Source: Archangium gephyra
GTDB lineage: Bacteria > Myxococcota > Myxococcia > Myxococcales > Myxococcaceae
DNA length: 44,551 nucleotides
Assembly: GCA_003243425.1 (NCBI GenBank)
Contig: QFQP01000058.1
Location: 1 to 44,551 of the forward strand
Reading direction: 5' to 3'
Translations under genes and position numbers: made by a program
The notes under the pieces: model-generated
Seen by the model: the letters and a program-made list of their open reading frames with translations, nothing else
Database searches by the model: none
What the model was told of the DNA's origin: nothing
In this document: one piece after another, positions 15,662 through 24,500 of the stretch
Layout of the letters: every line of letters starts with the position of its first letter
Numbering within the stretch: the first letter of the stretch is position 1

Positions 15662-16285
15662 GTGGGGGCGCTGCTGCAGACAGAGTTGAAGGTCGCCTCT
15701 CCGGTCGAGCTGGCGGAGCGGTATTACCCGAAAGGTCGCCTCGGCGGCCTTTCACTGGCGGGCCGGCCGCCCGGCGTTCTCGGGGAGCGCGTGCAGCTGG
15801 TGGTGCGCGTCGGCCGACCGGCTCGGCAATTCGAAGTGCATGGTCAGCTCGGCTGGGTTCGTCACAAGGCGGGCCCCGGTCAGCCGCCCAGTTTCGGTGT
15901 CGACTTTCTTCCCGAAGACGACGCCACGCGGGTGCGGTTGCTGGCCTTCGCGCGCCAGGAGCTCGACGGCAGCTTCACGCGCGCAGAACAACGCCAGCAG
16001 GTCTCGTTGCAGGTGCGCGTGATGCACGACGGCGTGCAACGCAAGGAGCACCTCGCCGACCTGTCGACCGGCGGGGCCTTCATTCGCACCTGGAATCCGC
16101 TGCCGGTGGGCGCGCTGGTCGTCGTCTACCTGCGGCCGCCGCTGGCGCTGACCGGCTTCGAAGTGCGCGCGGAAGTCGCCTGGGTCCGCCGCGTCGGCGA
16201 GCACGCGGGCATGGGCGTAGCGTTCGACGCCGACGACGCGGTGTCGGCGCGCCTCGAGAAGTTGCTGGCGCGGCTCGCGCGTTAG
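15662..16285 (+). CDS. Double PilZ-like domain protein (TIGR02266 type)
   Basis: A 207-residue cytoplasmic protein built of two PilZ-like beta-barrel halves (~10-100 and ~105-205). The second is the clearer one, with LSTGGAFIRTWNPLPVGALV and a final AEVAWVRRVGEHAGMGVAF; the first has the equivalent GQLGWVRHKAG...FGVDFL. The canonical c-di-GMP motif RxxxR...D-x-S-x-x-G appears only in part: D-L-S-T-G-G is present, but the double arginine is not obvious. c-di-GMP binding is therefore uncertain. The start is GTG 15662, with GGAGCT a few bases upstream and 15 bases after the previous stop. The end overlaps the convergent XRE gene by four bases. Confidence 0.78.
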   Translation: MGALLQTELKVASPVELAERYYPKGRLGGLSLAGRPPGVLGERVQLVVRVGRPARQFEVHGQLGWVRHKAGPGQPPSFGVDFLPEDDATRVRLLAFARQELDGSFTRAEQRQQVSLQVRVMHDGVQRKEHLADLSTGGAFIRTWNPLPVGALVVVYLRPPLALTGFEVRAEVAWVRRVGEHAGMGVAFDADDAVSARLEKLLARLAR

Positions 16286-16761
16286 CGCTCGTCGGTCTCG
16301 TGCTGCAGCCGCGCGCGACGTTCACGATGGTAGTGCGGCGCACACAACCCGCGCGCCAGCACCGGCCGCTCACAGCCCTCCACCTGACAACGCGGAACGG
16401 TGGCGTCGCCAGCGCGTTCCGGCTCGATGCCGAACATGGCGTGACCCACGGCAATGAAGCGGTCGACCTGCGCCCGCGAGAGCTGCGCCCGCCGCGCGAA
16501 CTCGAGCAGCCGCGCGTGCGCCGGGTCGTGCACTTCGAACGACGTGCTCTCGCGGAACAGGTCAGCCACCGTCACGCCGAGCGCGCCGGCGATGGCCAGC
16601 AGCGTCTCGTAGCTCGGGCTGCGTTCACCGCGCTCCAGCAACGACGCAAAGCTCACCGAGATGTCGCACCGGCGCGCGAACTCCTCCTGGGTGAGGCTCT
16701 GCCCTTCGCGCAGCGCGCGAACCCGGCGACCGAGTTGCGCGAGCGCGTCTTCCGAATTCAT
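16282..16761 (-). CDS. XRE-family regulator with C-terminal Cys/His zinc-like motif
   Basis: A 159-residue DNA-binding protein. Residues ~8-70 form a Cro/C1-type helix-turn-helix (LGRRVRALREGQSLTQEEFA, then SVSFASLLERGERSPS and LGVTVADLF). A helical middle (~74-112) is followed by the motif C125-x4-C130-x9-C140-x2-H143 (CQVEGCERPVLARGLCAPHY) and a basic tail HRERRAR. This Cys/His pattern occurs in phage and plasmid proteins as a small zinc site; its joining to an XRE domain is unusual. The ATG overlaps the stop of the upstream Cys-rich lipoprotein gene (ATGA), so the two are translated together. The regulator may control that gene's operon. Confidence 0.85.
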   Translation of the reverse strand: MNSEDALAQLGRRVRALREGQSLTQEEFARRCDISVSFASLLERGERSPSYETLLAIAGALGVTVADLFRESTSFEVHDPAHARLLEFARRAQLSRAQVDRFIAVGHAMFGIEPERAGDATVPRCQVEGCERPVLARGLCAPHYHRERRARLQHETDER

Positions 16762-18287
16762 AGCGGGCAATACCCGTCGCTGTCGCAGGCCTTGCCGTTG
16801 AGGCACGGCGACGACCCCGAGCAGCACCGGTACCCGACGCCGCCGCAGCAGAAGCCGTTCTGGCACGTCGGCGCAGAAGCCGGGCAGCTCGCGTTGCCGC
16901 TGCACGCCGGGTAGCAGACCGCGTTGCCGTTGGTGGTGAGCCGACGCTCGCAGATGTAGCCGGAGCGGCAGTTGCTCGCGCCACCGTTCCACGCACAGTC
17001 CTGCAGGCAGTAGCTGTTCTGCTGCGTGAGCGCGACGCAGCTCGAGCCCGCGCCGCACGACTGGTTGTTGCAGTTGTCGGAGCAATAGCCGCCCGGCCAG
17101 TTCTGCAGACACACGTCGCCCTGACACTGCAGGAAGCTGGTGCACGCGCCGCCGTAGCCCACTGACGTACCACTGCCGCCGCCACTCGAGCCGGTGCCGC
17201 CACCGACCGTGCCGCTGCCGCCGCCCGTCGGCCCCGAACCACCGCCCGTCGAACCGGCGCCACCACCGACGGTGCCCGCGCCGCCGCCCGCGCCCGTGCC
17301 ACCGCCGGCTGAGCCGCCACCACCGCCGGTTCCCGACGACGTGCGGCAGGTGCCATTGGTGCACGTGTTGCCGACCGCGCAGCTGTTGGCCTCGCAGCAC
17401 GCGAAGCCGGCGATGCCGCAGCAGAAGCCACGCGAGTCACACGTCGGCGCCGAGCCACACTGCGTGTTCGACGTGCACCGCGGGAAGCAGACCGGCGCTC
17501 CCGACGTGCCTGCGTTGGGTTCGCACACGTAGTTGGTGCGGCAGCCGCCCGGCGAGGTGTTGGGGCTGGTGCATTGCTTGAGGCAGATGCGCGCGGGGCC
17601 CACGCCGCTGGGGTTCGAGCCGCACTGACTGCCCGCGAAGCAATCGGTCGACGTGGTGCACGCTTTGGTGCAGTAGCCGTTGTCGAAGCGGTTGGTCAGA
17701 CACGCGCCGTCGATGCACTGCGAGTCGGTGGTGCACGCCTCGCCGGTCATGCGCAGCGTGGTGCCCGCGTCGGGAGAACCCGCGTCGGGGATCGCCTGCG
17801 ACTGACAGACACCGCCGACGCACGCCGTGGCCGCAGCGGTGCACGTGTTGTTGACGCAGCACAGCTCCCCGGCGCCACCGCACGCGCCGGCATCGGGCGT
17901 CGGCGTCTGGCAAACGCCGCGATCGCACGCGAGCGAGAAGTAGCAGACGTTGTTGGTGCAGCAGCGCTCGCCGCGCGCGCCACACGACGGCGTTCCCGAG
18001 TCAGGCCGGCCCGCGTCGACCGCGGTCATGCCGCCGTCGTCGAGAATCACCGAGGCGTCGGGGTCCTTCACGCAGCGACCGGAGCTGCACAGTTGCCCGG
18101 GGAGACACGAGCGGCATTCCGCTCCCGACGTTCCACACGCCACCGCCGACTGCGCCATCGCGCCGAGACACTCGCCACTCTCGCTGCAGCACCCGGAACA
18201 GTTGGCCATGGTGCACTGCACGGGCTGCATCGGGCCGCAGGCCGCGAGGAGCAGCATCGTGAGGCACAGGGTTGACGCTCGAATCAT
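16758..18287 (-). CDS. Cys-rich lipoprotein with Gly-rich linker
   Basis: A 509-residue surface lipoprotein. Signal MIRASTLCLTMLLLAAC has a lipobox with cysteine 17. Many small disulfide-type modules follow (CSGCCSESGECLG, RCCTNNVC, LCCVNNTC, GEACTTDSQCIDGACL, CGSAPTCDSRGFCCG), then a ~60-residue Gly/Ser/Thr linker (~316-377), then a second set of the same modules ending NGKACDSDGYCPL. The D-S-Q-C-x-D-G-x-C pattern is common in secreted myxobacterial proteins. The two Cys-rich halves repeat the same order, consistent with duplication around the linker. Start ATG 18287 is preferred to GTG 18296 because it gives a compact signal. It is divergent from gdhA with 38 bases between starts. Confidence 0.82.
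   Translation of the reverse strand: MIRASTLCLTMLLLAACGPMQPVQCTMANCSGCCSESGECLGAMAQSAVACGTSGAECRSCLPGQLCSSGRCVKDPDASVILDDGGMTAVDAGRPDSGTPSCGARGERCCTNNVCYFSLACDRGVCQTPTPDAGACGGAGELCCVNNTCTAAATACVGGVCQSQAIPDAGSPDAGTTLRMTGEACTTDSQCIDGACLTNRFDNGYCTKACTTSTDCFAGSQCGSNPSGVGPARICLKQCTSPNTSPGGCRTNYVCEPNAGTSGAPVCFPRCTSNTQCGSAPTCDSRGFCCGIAGFACCEANSCAVGNTCTNGTCRTSSGTGGGGGSAGGGTGAGGGAGTVGGGAGSTGGGSGPTGGGSGTVGGGTGSSGGGSGTSVGYGGACTSFLQCQGDVCLQNWPGGYCSDNCNNQSCGAGSSCVALTQQNSYCLQDCAWNGGASNCRSGYICERRLTTNGNAVCYPACSGNASCPASAPTCQNGFCCGGVGYRCCSGSSPCLNGKACDSDGYCPL
17157..17342 (-). repeat. Low-complexity Gly/Ser/Thr linker coding repeats
   Basis: Imperfect 12- to 21-base units encode runs of the type GGGSG, GGGAG and TGGGSGPT within the Cys-rich lipoprotein. 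On the plus strand they read as repeats of CCGCCGCCC/ACC words. The tract is a flexible spacer and a likely site of length variation. Confidence 0.75.
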
Positions 18288-18325
18288 GGACGCCACCGTA
18301 TACGCAGCCCTATCTTCCGCGCACC

Positions 18326-19555
18326 ATGACTTCGGCCGACGCCGCGCATCACTATTTCCGTAAAGCCGCTCGCATCATGGACGTCGGCGAGCGCATCGAA
18401 CGGCTGCTGATCACGCCGCTCCGTGACGTCAAAGTGCAGGTGTCCATCGAGCTCGACAACGGGGAGATCCGCACCTTCTCCGGCTACCGCTGCCAGCACG
18501 ACAATTCACGCGGCCCCATGAAGGGCGGCCTTCGCTATCACCCCGGCGTCGACGCCGACGAGGTGCAGGGCCTCGCGTCGCTGATGACGTGGAAGACCGC
18601 GGTGGTGAACCTGCCGTACGGCGGAGCGAAGGGCGGCATCTCGGTCGACCCTTCGACGCTCTCCATCAAGGAGCTGGAGCGCCTCACGCGGAAGTTCGTC
18701 GATCAGATTCACGACGTCATCGGGCCCACGCGCGACATTCCCGGCCCCGACATGAACACCAATCCACAGGTGATGGCGTGGATCATGGACCAGTACAGCA
18801 AGTACCACGGGCACTCACCGGCGGTGGTCACCGGCAAGCCCGTCGAGCTGTACGGCAGCCGCGGGCGTGACTCGGCCACGGCGCGCGGACTGTTGGCGGT
18901 GTGCCGTCAGATTCTTCAGGACGTCGGGCTGCCGATGAAGGGCATGCGCTTCGCCGTGCAGGGCTTCGGCAACGTCGGCAGCCACGTGGCGCGCCTGTTC
19001 CACGACGCGGGCGCGACGCTGGTAGCGGTGAGCGACGTTCACGGCGGCGTGCAGAACGCCAACGGGCTCGACGTGCCCGCGTTGTTCGAACACGTGAAGC
19101 GCCACGGCTCGGTCAAGGAGTTCGGCGGTGGCAACGCGTGCCGCGCAGAAGACGTGCTGGTGACCGACTGTGACGTGCTGGTGCCTGCTGCCGTCGGCGG
19201 CGTCGTCGACCGTCACGTCGCGAAGGAAGTGCGGGCGCGCATCGTGCTCGAGGGCGCCAACGCGCCGTGCACGCCCGAAGCCGACGAGGTCTTCGAAGAG
19301 CGCGGCGTGCTGGTGGTGCCTGACATTCTGGCCAACGCGGGTGGCGTCACGGTCAGCTACTTCGAGTGGGTTCAGAACCTCCAGCACGTCACGTGGGACG
19401 AAGAGCGCGTCAACGCGGAGCTCGAGCGCGTGATGGCCGAGGCCTACGAGAAGGTCGGGCAGATCAGCCGCTCCCGAAAGTTGCCGCTGCGCACCAGCGC
19501 CTACGTGCTGGCCATTGGTCGCGTCGGCAAGGCGACCGTTCTTCGCGGCATCTGA
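18326..19555 (+). CDS. gdhA: Glu/Leu/Phe/Val dehydrogenase, probably glutamate dehydrogenase
   Basis: A 409-residue oxidoreductase linking 2-oxoglutarate and ammonia to glutamate. The substrate domain contains GPMKGGLRYHPGV (K66), K90 (MTWKTAVVNLPYGG) and the catalytic K102 in the signature LPYGGAKGGI, followed by GPDMNT. The Rossmann domain has VQGFGNVGSHVARLF (~211-225) and later LEGANAPCTPEAD and VPDILANAGGVTVSYFEW. Length and motifs fit the hexameric ~420-residue class. The upstream frame extends to 18272 but overlaps the divergent lipoprotein start, so I chose ATG 18326 (MTSADAAHHYF). Coenzyme preference is not assigned. The cyclic-nucleotide-binding gene follows after 15 bases, probably in the same transcript. 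Confidence 0.93.
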   Translation: MTSADAAHHYFRKAARIMDVGERIERLLITPLRDVKVQVSIELDNGEIRTFSGYRCQHDNSRGPMKGGLRYHPGVDADEVQGLASLMTWKTAVVNLPYGGAKGGISVDPSTLSIKELERLTRKFVDQIHDVIGPTRDIPGPDMNTNPQVMAWIMDQYSKYHGHSPAVVTGKPVELYGSRGRDSATARGLLAVCRQILQDVGLPMKGMRFAVQGFGNVGSHVARLFHDAGATLVAVSDVHGGVQNANGLDVPALFEHVKRHGSVKEFGGGNACRAEDVLVTDCDVLVPAAVGGVVDRHVAKEVRARIVLEGANAPCTPEADEVFEERGVLVVPDILANAGGVTVSYFEWVQNLQHVTWDEERVNAELERVMAEAYEKVGQISRSRKLPLRTSAYVLAIGRVGKATVLRGI

Positions 19556-19570
19556 AAACAGGGGGCGTGC

Positions 19571-20089
19571 ATGACCATCTCGACGCAGCTGGTGAAGAAG
19601 CTGGTGCAGATTCCGATCTTCGGTGGGCTCACGGTGGCCGAAGCGGCCGAGTTCTTCGAGGTCGCCGTCGAATCGACGGCCGCGAAGGGCTCCACGTTCT
19701 TCCGCGAGGGCGACGACGGCGATGCGCTGCTGGTGATCCTCGAAGGTGAGGTCGAGGTCACGCGCAAGGGTGTCGAGCTGGCGCGCGTCGGCAAGCACGC
19801 GGTGCTCGGTGAGATGAGCCTCGTCGGTGAAGGCGAAGTTCGCTCGGCGACGGCGACCGCGCTCACCGACGCGAAGGTGCTCACGGTGCCCAGCAAGCGC
19901 GTACAGAAGATGCTGAAGCAGGACTCGGTGGCCGCGCTGAAGGTGGTCGCCAACCTCGCGCAGGTGATGAGCAAGCGCCTGGCGGCCATCAACGACCGCC
20001 TCGTGGCCATCAGCGGCCCCGCCCCGACGGGAAAGAAGAAAGAAGAGCTGGCCGACTTCGGCCGCATTCTCACCACGTGGCAGTTCTGA
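19571..20089 (+). CDS. Cyclic nucleotide-binding domain protein
   Basis: A 172-residue cytoplasmic protein consisting of one cNMP-binding (CRP/PKA-like) domain without a helix-turn-helix. Typical features are PIFGGLTVAEAAEFFEVA, FFREGDDGDALLVILEGEVEV, and a phosphate-binding-cassette-like GEMSLVGEGEVRSATATA, where the final R-S-A fits the family arginine. The C-terminal ~45 residues form a helix (KVVANLAQVMSKRLAAINDRL) and a Lys/Gly tail. Which nucleotide binds, if any, is not readable. Its stop shares bases with the next ATG (TGATG at 20087-20091), so it is coupled to the peptidase gene. Confidence 0.88.
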   Translation: MTISTQLVKKLVQIPIFGGLTVAEAAEFFEVAVESTAAKGSTFFREGDDGDALLVILEGEVEVTRKGVELARVGKHAVLGEMSLVGEGEVRSATATALTDAKVLTVPSKRVQKMLKQDSVAALKVVANLAQVMSKRLAAINDRLVAISGPAPTGKKKEELADFGRILTTWQF

Positions 20090-21447
20090 TGCTGAGCGGG
20101 CTGCTGGCGCTCACGCTGGCCGCTGCACCTTCTGCCGCGCAGGCCGCCGCGTTGGCGAAGGCCAGGAGCTGGGAAGAGCTGTACCTCGGCTTTGCCGCGG
20201 TCTCTGCAGACAGCGTTTCGAAGGCCGATCGCCCGAAGATCGCCAGCGCCCTGCTCAAGGGCTGCCTGGCGCTCGAAGGCGACGACGCGGTGATGGCGTA
20301 CTCGCTCGGTGAAAAAAGCGTGGAGCTCACGCCCACGGCCGATGCGCTGATGTGCACGGCGTTGACCGCCAAGCGAACGGACCAACGTGGCGCGGCGGAA
20401 GACGCGCTGCGCAGAGGTCTGGGCAGCTACGCGAAAGATGGGCGCTTCGGGCTCGAGCTCGGGCGGCTGTATCTGGAAGACGGCCAGCCCGGGGAAGCCG
20501 CGGCGGTGCTCGCGCGCGTGCCGCCCAAATCGAAGGAGAGCGCCGAGGCCAGGCGGCTGCTCGCCGGAATTTCTCGCGAAGCGTCGTCACCCGTCGAAGG
20601 CGCCCCCCCGCGCGGGAGCGGCCCCAGCGTCGCGGTCGTCGACGCGCCACCGATGCCCGGTCGTCGCCAGCCCGGTGAGCTGCCGCGCTCGACCAGCAAC
20701 AGCTACGAGTCGATCGTCGACGAATCGGGTCACCGCATTCGTCAGAACCAGTACTTCCGTTTTCGCTACTTCAACCAGGCCCGCGATTTCGGTCAGCGCG
20801 CCGACTACGAAGGCCGCGTGCAGGACGCGCTCGAAGAGTCGCGCGTGAACGTGAAGCGCATCTTCGGGGTGCAGCGCGAGAAGCCCTGCGACGTGATTCT
20901 GTATTCGAAAGCCGAGTTCCGGCTGCACCACGGCGAGCGCATGGCGCAGGCGGTCGCCGGCTTCTACAGCATGGACGCCATTCGCATGAACGACTCGGCG
21001 GAGATCAGCCCGCGCAACCGCGCCGTGCTGGTTCACGAGTACGTGCACGCGGTGATGGACGAGCTGTTCAATTTCAATAGCGGCGCCGCGCCGGTGTGGA
21101 TTCACGAGGGCACCGCGGAGCTCGTCGAATGGCGCTACCTCGGCAGCGACGACCCGCCGCGCCAGGAGCTCGCCGTGCTCCGGCAGATGGCCCACAACCA
21201 GGAGCTGCCGAGCCTGCGTCAGCTGGAAGGCGGCCCGCTGGTGGGCATGCGAAACCCGTCGGTGATGTATGCGCTGTCGGCGATGGCCGTGAAGGCGCTC
21301 ATCGCGCGGCGAGGCCTCTCGGCCTACCTCGACTTCCTGCGGGATTGTGGTCGCGGAACGCCCTGGGCGCAGGGCATCGAGCAGCACTTCGGCACCACCG
21401 TCGAGCGCCTCGATGAAGAGCTCCAGGACGAGCTGAAGACGAAGTGA
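20089..21447 (+). CDS. Gluzincin-type metallopeptidase (peptidase MA-like) with TPR N-terminus
   Basis: A 452-residue exported protein. A signal-like N-terminus (MLSGLLALTLAAAPSAAQA) precedes helical TPR-like repeats (~70-160) and a Pro/Arg-rich linker. The catalytic part has HEYVH (zinc ligands H316 and H320, catalytic E317) followed by WIHEGTAELVE, whose E340 supplies the third ligand, the gluzincin pattern of the peptidase MA family. Before it lies the family-like stretch CDVILYSKAEF. ATG 20089 overlaps the upstream stop (TGATG); a GTG at 20077 would add four residues. It is co-expressed with the cNMP-binding protein, which could signal to it only indirectly because the peptidase is exported. 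Confidence 0.85.
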   Translation: MLSGLLALTLAAAPSAAQAAALAKARSWEELYLGFAAVSADSVSKADRPKIASALLKGCLALEGDDAVMAYSLGEKSVELTPTADALMCTALTAKRTDQRGAAEDALRRGLGSYAKDGRFGLELGRLYLEDGQPGEAAAVLARVPPKSKESAEARRLLAGISREASSPVEGAPPRGSGPSVAVVDAPPMPGRRQPGELPRSTSNSYESIVDESGHRIRQNQYFRFRYFNQARDFGQRADYEGRVQDALEESRVNVKRIFGVQREKPCDVILYSKAEFRLHHGERMAQAVAGFYSMDAIRMNDSAEISPRNRAVLVHEYVHAVMDELFNFNSGAAPVWIHEGTAELVEWRYLGSDDPPRQELAVLRQMAHNQELPSLRQLEGGPLVGMRNPSVMYALSAMAVKALIARRGLSAYLDFLRDCGRGTPWAQGIEQHFGTTVERLDEELQDELKTK

Positions 21448-21505
21448 CGGGCTGCGGCAAAACGACAATTTCGTCAGCGACGATGTGGGGTTAGAGTCCG
21501 CGACC

Positions 21506-24500
21506 GTGTCGGACACCCAAGCGGCCATGCGTGAGTTCCGCTTTCTCGATGAGAAGAGAAAGACGAACGGACTGACGGAAGCCGAAGAATCACGTTGGCA
21601 GGAACTGGGAGCCGCGCTGGGCATCGACCTGAGCGCTTCGTTGCAGCCTGCCGGTTATTACGGCGCAGACGGCCTCTGGTACCAGTACCCGCCGGGCTAC
21701 GACCCCAACGCGCAGTGGCAGCAGCAGTACGCGCAGCCCGGTTACGCGCCGCAGCCGGGCTACTACGCACCGCCGCAACCGCAGGGCTACTACGACCCGA
21801 ACACCGGGGCGTATTACCCGCCGCAACCCCAGTACGCGCAGCCGTACCAGCAGCAGCAACCACCGCCGGGCTACTACGACCCGAATACCGGCGCGTATTA
21901 CCCGGCCGAGATGTACCAGCAGCAGCCGGCGTACGACCCGGCACCAGCTGGCTACGACCCGAATCAGCAGCAGTGGGAGGGGTACCAGCCGCAGGAGCCG
22001 GCGCCTGCCGCGTGGCCGCAGACCACCGCGCCGCAGTACGCGATGCCCGAGCCGGCGCCATTGCCACCGGAGCCTCAGCCGTCGTTCGAGCCGTTGCCCG
22101 AGTTGTTGTCGGTCGACCGCTCGTCGTCGCTCGAGGCCGCACCGGAGCCCGCCGAAGAAGTGGGCACCGATGACGTGATGGAGATCTCCGACGAGGAGGT
22201 GATGGACGTGCCGGTGACGGCGCCTCCTGCGCCCGTCGCGTCGGCGGCGCCGGCGCCGAAGCCGTCGTTGCAGCTCGATTCCGTCGAAGACCTGCAGAAG
22301 GCGTTGCTCGACGAGTCCGCGTCTCCCCCGGTGCGTGCGCCTGTGGCGTCGACGCCGTCGGACGAGTTCAAGTTTGATCTCCCGGTGGACGACGCGCCCG
22401 CGAGCTTCGCGTCGGCGCAGATCAACGACGCGGCTGCGAGAGTGGCTGCTACACCGTTCCAGGCGCCGCCGGTGAGCGCGCCGGTGCCGTCGTTGCCGAG
22501 CTTCTCGATCGACGAAGAACTCGCCGACGCTCCAGCGGTTGCCGCGCCGGAACCGACTTTCTCGGTCGGGCCGGTGCCTGCGGCCGCCGAGGCACTGGCG
22601 AACATCGCAGCGCCGGAGCCCGAACTCTCTGTCGACGTGGAGACCGCGACCGAGATACCGGCCCACGTCGCGCCGTCGTTCTCGTTCGAGCCGGTGCCTG
22701 TCGCTCAAGCGTCTGCCGAAGCCGCTCCGTCGTTCGAGTCAGAACCCGTCGCGGAAGCTTCGGCCGAAGCCGCTCCGTCGTTCGAATCGGAGCCCGTCGC
22801 GGAAACGCCGGTCGAAGAGGCATCGTCGTTCGCTACGCAGTCAGTCACTGAAGCGACCGTCGAAGTTGCGCCTTCGTTCTCGTTCGATTCGGCACCGGTC
22901 GCTGAAGCGCCTGTCGAAGTCGCTCCGTCGTTCTCGTTCGATTCGGCACCGGTCGAAGGCGCTCCGTCGTTCTCGTTCGATTCGGCATCGGTCGGTGAAG
23001 CGCCTGTCGAAGGCACTCCGTCGTTCTCGTTCGATTCGGCACCGGTCGCTGAAGCGCCGGTCGAGGTCGCTCCTGCGTTCGATGCGGCGCCGATCGCCGA
23101 ACAAGCGCCTGACGAAGCGCCGCCCTCGTTCTCACTCGATTCGACGATTGAAGCAGCGCCGCTGCCGGCGCCCGCGGAACCGTTGCCGTCGTTCTCATTC
23201 GACGCACCGCCGACGGCAGCCGCTGCAACCGCCACATCATCGTTCGAAGTCGACGTCGCGCCCGAGCCGGCGCCACTTCCGCCGGCCGACCCCGAGCCGC
23301 TCCCCACCCGCTCTTCGTTCGCTGCCGCGAAGCCCGAATTCGCCAATGAGCTGAGCGACCCGTCGCCGCCTGCACCGAGCTACGTCGTCGAGCCTGAGCC
23401 GGGCACCCCTGTTTCGCGCTCCTCGTTCGCGGTTGCGGAGGCCGGTTACGTCCCGGGCAACTCGGGCATCAGCTTGCCGCCCGACGCCGCGCCGATTCCC
23501 ATTTCGATGCCGCCCGAGCCGGTGTTCACCGAGCCACCACGCCCCACGGTGTTCAGCACGCAGAAGTTCTTCGCCGACCCCGGCGCTGCGTTGCCACGGC
23601 CGCCGGTCGAATTGCCCACGCCCGAGTGGACCGCTCCAGCGCCCGTCGCCGCGCCCACCACCGCGTGGGACGCCGCGCCCGAAGAAGCGCCGATGCTCGA
23701 CGGCGAAGTGATGCCTGAGCTCGAAGGCGAGGTGCTGGTGGAGCGTCAGCCTCCCCCTCCGCCCCAGGGCTCGAGCACGTCGGCGTTCGATCTGCTCGCG
23801 ATGCCGCCCGAGTCGGCGCCGCGCATTCCCTCCTTCGCGCGCGCGGCTGCGCCCGAACCGCAGCGCATCGACAAGAGCGCCTTTGGAGCCGCGTGGAACA
23901 ACGACGCGCCCGACGACTTCGGCGGCAGCAGCGCCGAGAAGGTCGAGCTGTCGAGCAACGCCGACTTCCTCGCGTCGGTCGACCCGCAGCCCGTGTCGAA
24001 CGCCGCCGAGAGCATCGACATCGACGCCGGCGAATTCGTCGTCGAGTCTGCTTCGGCCGCCGAGCTGGCCACCAACGTTCGTGAGCGCGGCGCGTCGTCC
24101 ATCGACGACGGCAAGCTCGAGCTCGCCAGCAACCACGACTTCATCGACCACTCGCAGCTCACACAGACCGGCGCGTCCTGGTCGAACGAGCGCGAGTCCA
24201 TCCCCTTCGAAGAAGAAGACGACGGCGAGGTGATTCAGGGCACCGTCCTCGAAGACGAGCCCGAAGCGCCGTCGGTCGTGGTCGACAACTGGGGCGCCGC
24301 AGCGGTGCCGCCGCCGCCTCCCGCGCCGTCAGCGCCGCCGATTCGCACGCCCAGCATTTCGAACCTGCCTGCGGTGCCCGCCCCCGTGCGCGCGCCCAGC
24401 CTTTCGAACATGCCGGCCGTGTCTGCGCCCGTCGCGCCGCCGCCAGTTCGTGCGCCGAGTCTCTCGAACATGCCCGCGGTCTCCGCCCCGCCTCCGAGGG

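Noticed and set aside
22675..23075. Possible CRISPR array
   Set aside because: Repeats have no unique spacers and are in-frame protein repeats of variable 54/39-base spacing. The same applies to 41687-41901.
22539..23354. Plus-strand frame of 271 codons rich in Arg and Ser
   Set aside because: An alternate frame of the Pro/Ala/Glu repeat region, which is why it appears repetitive.
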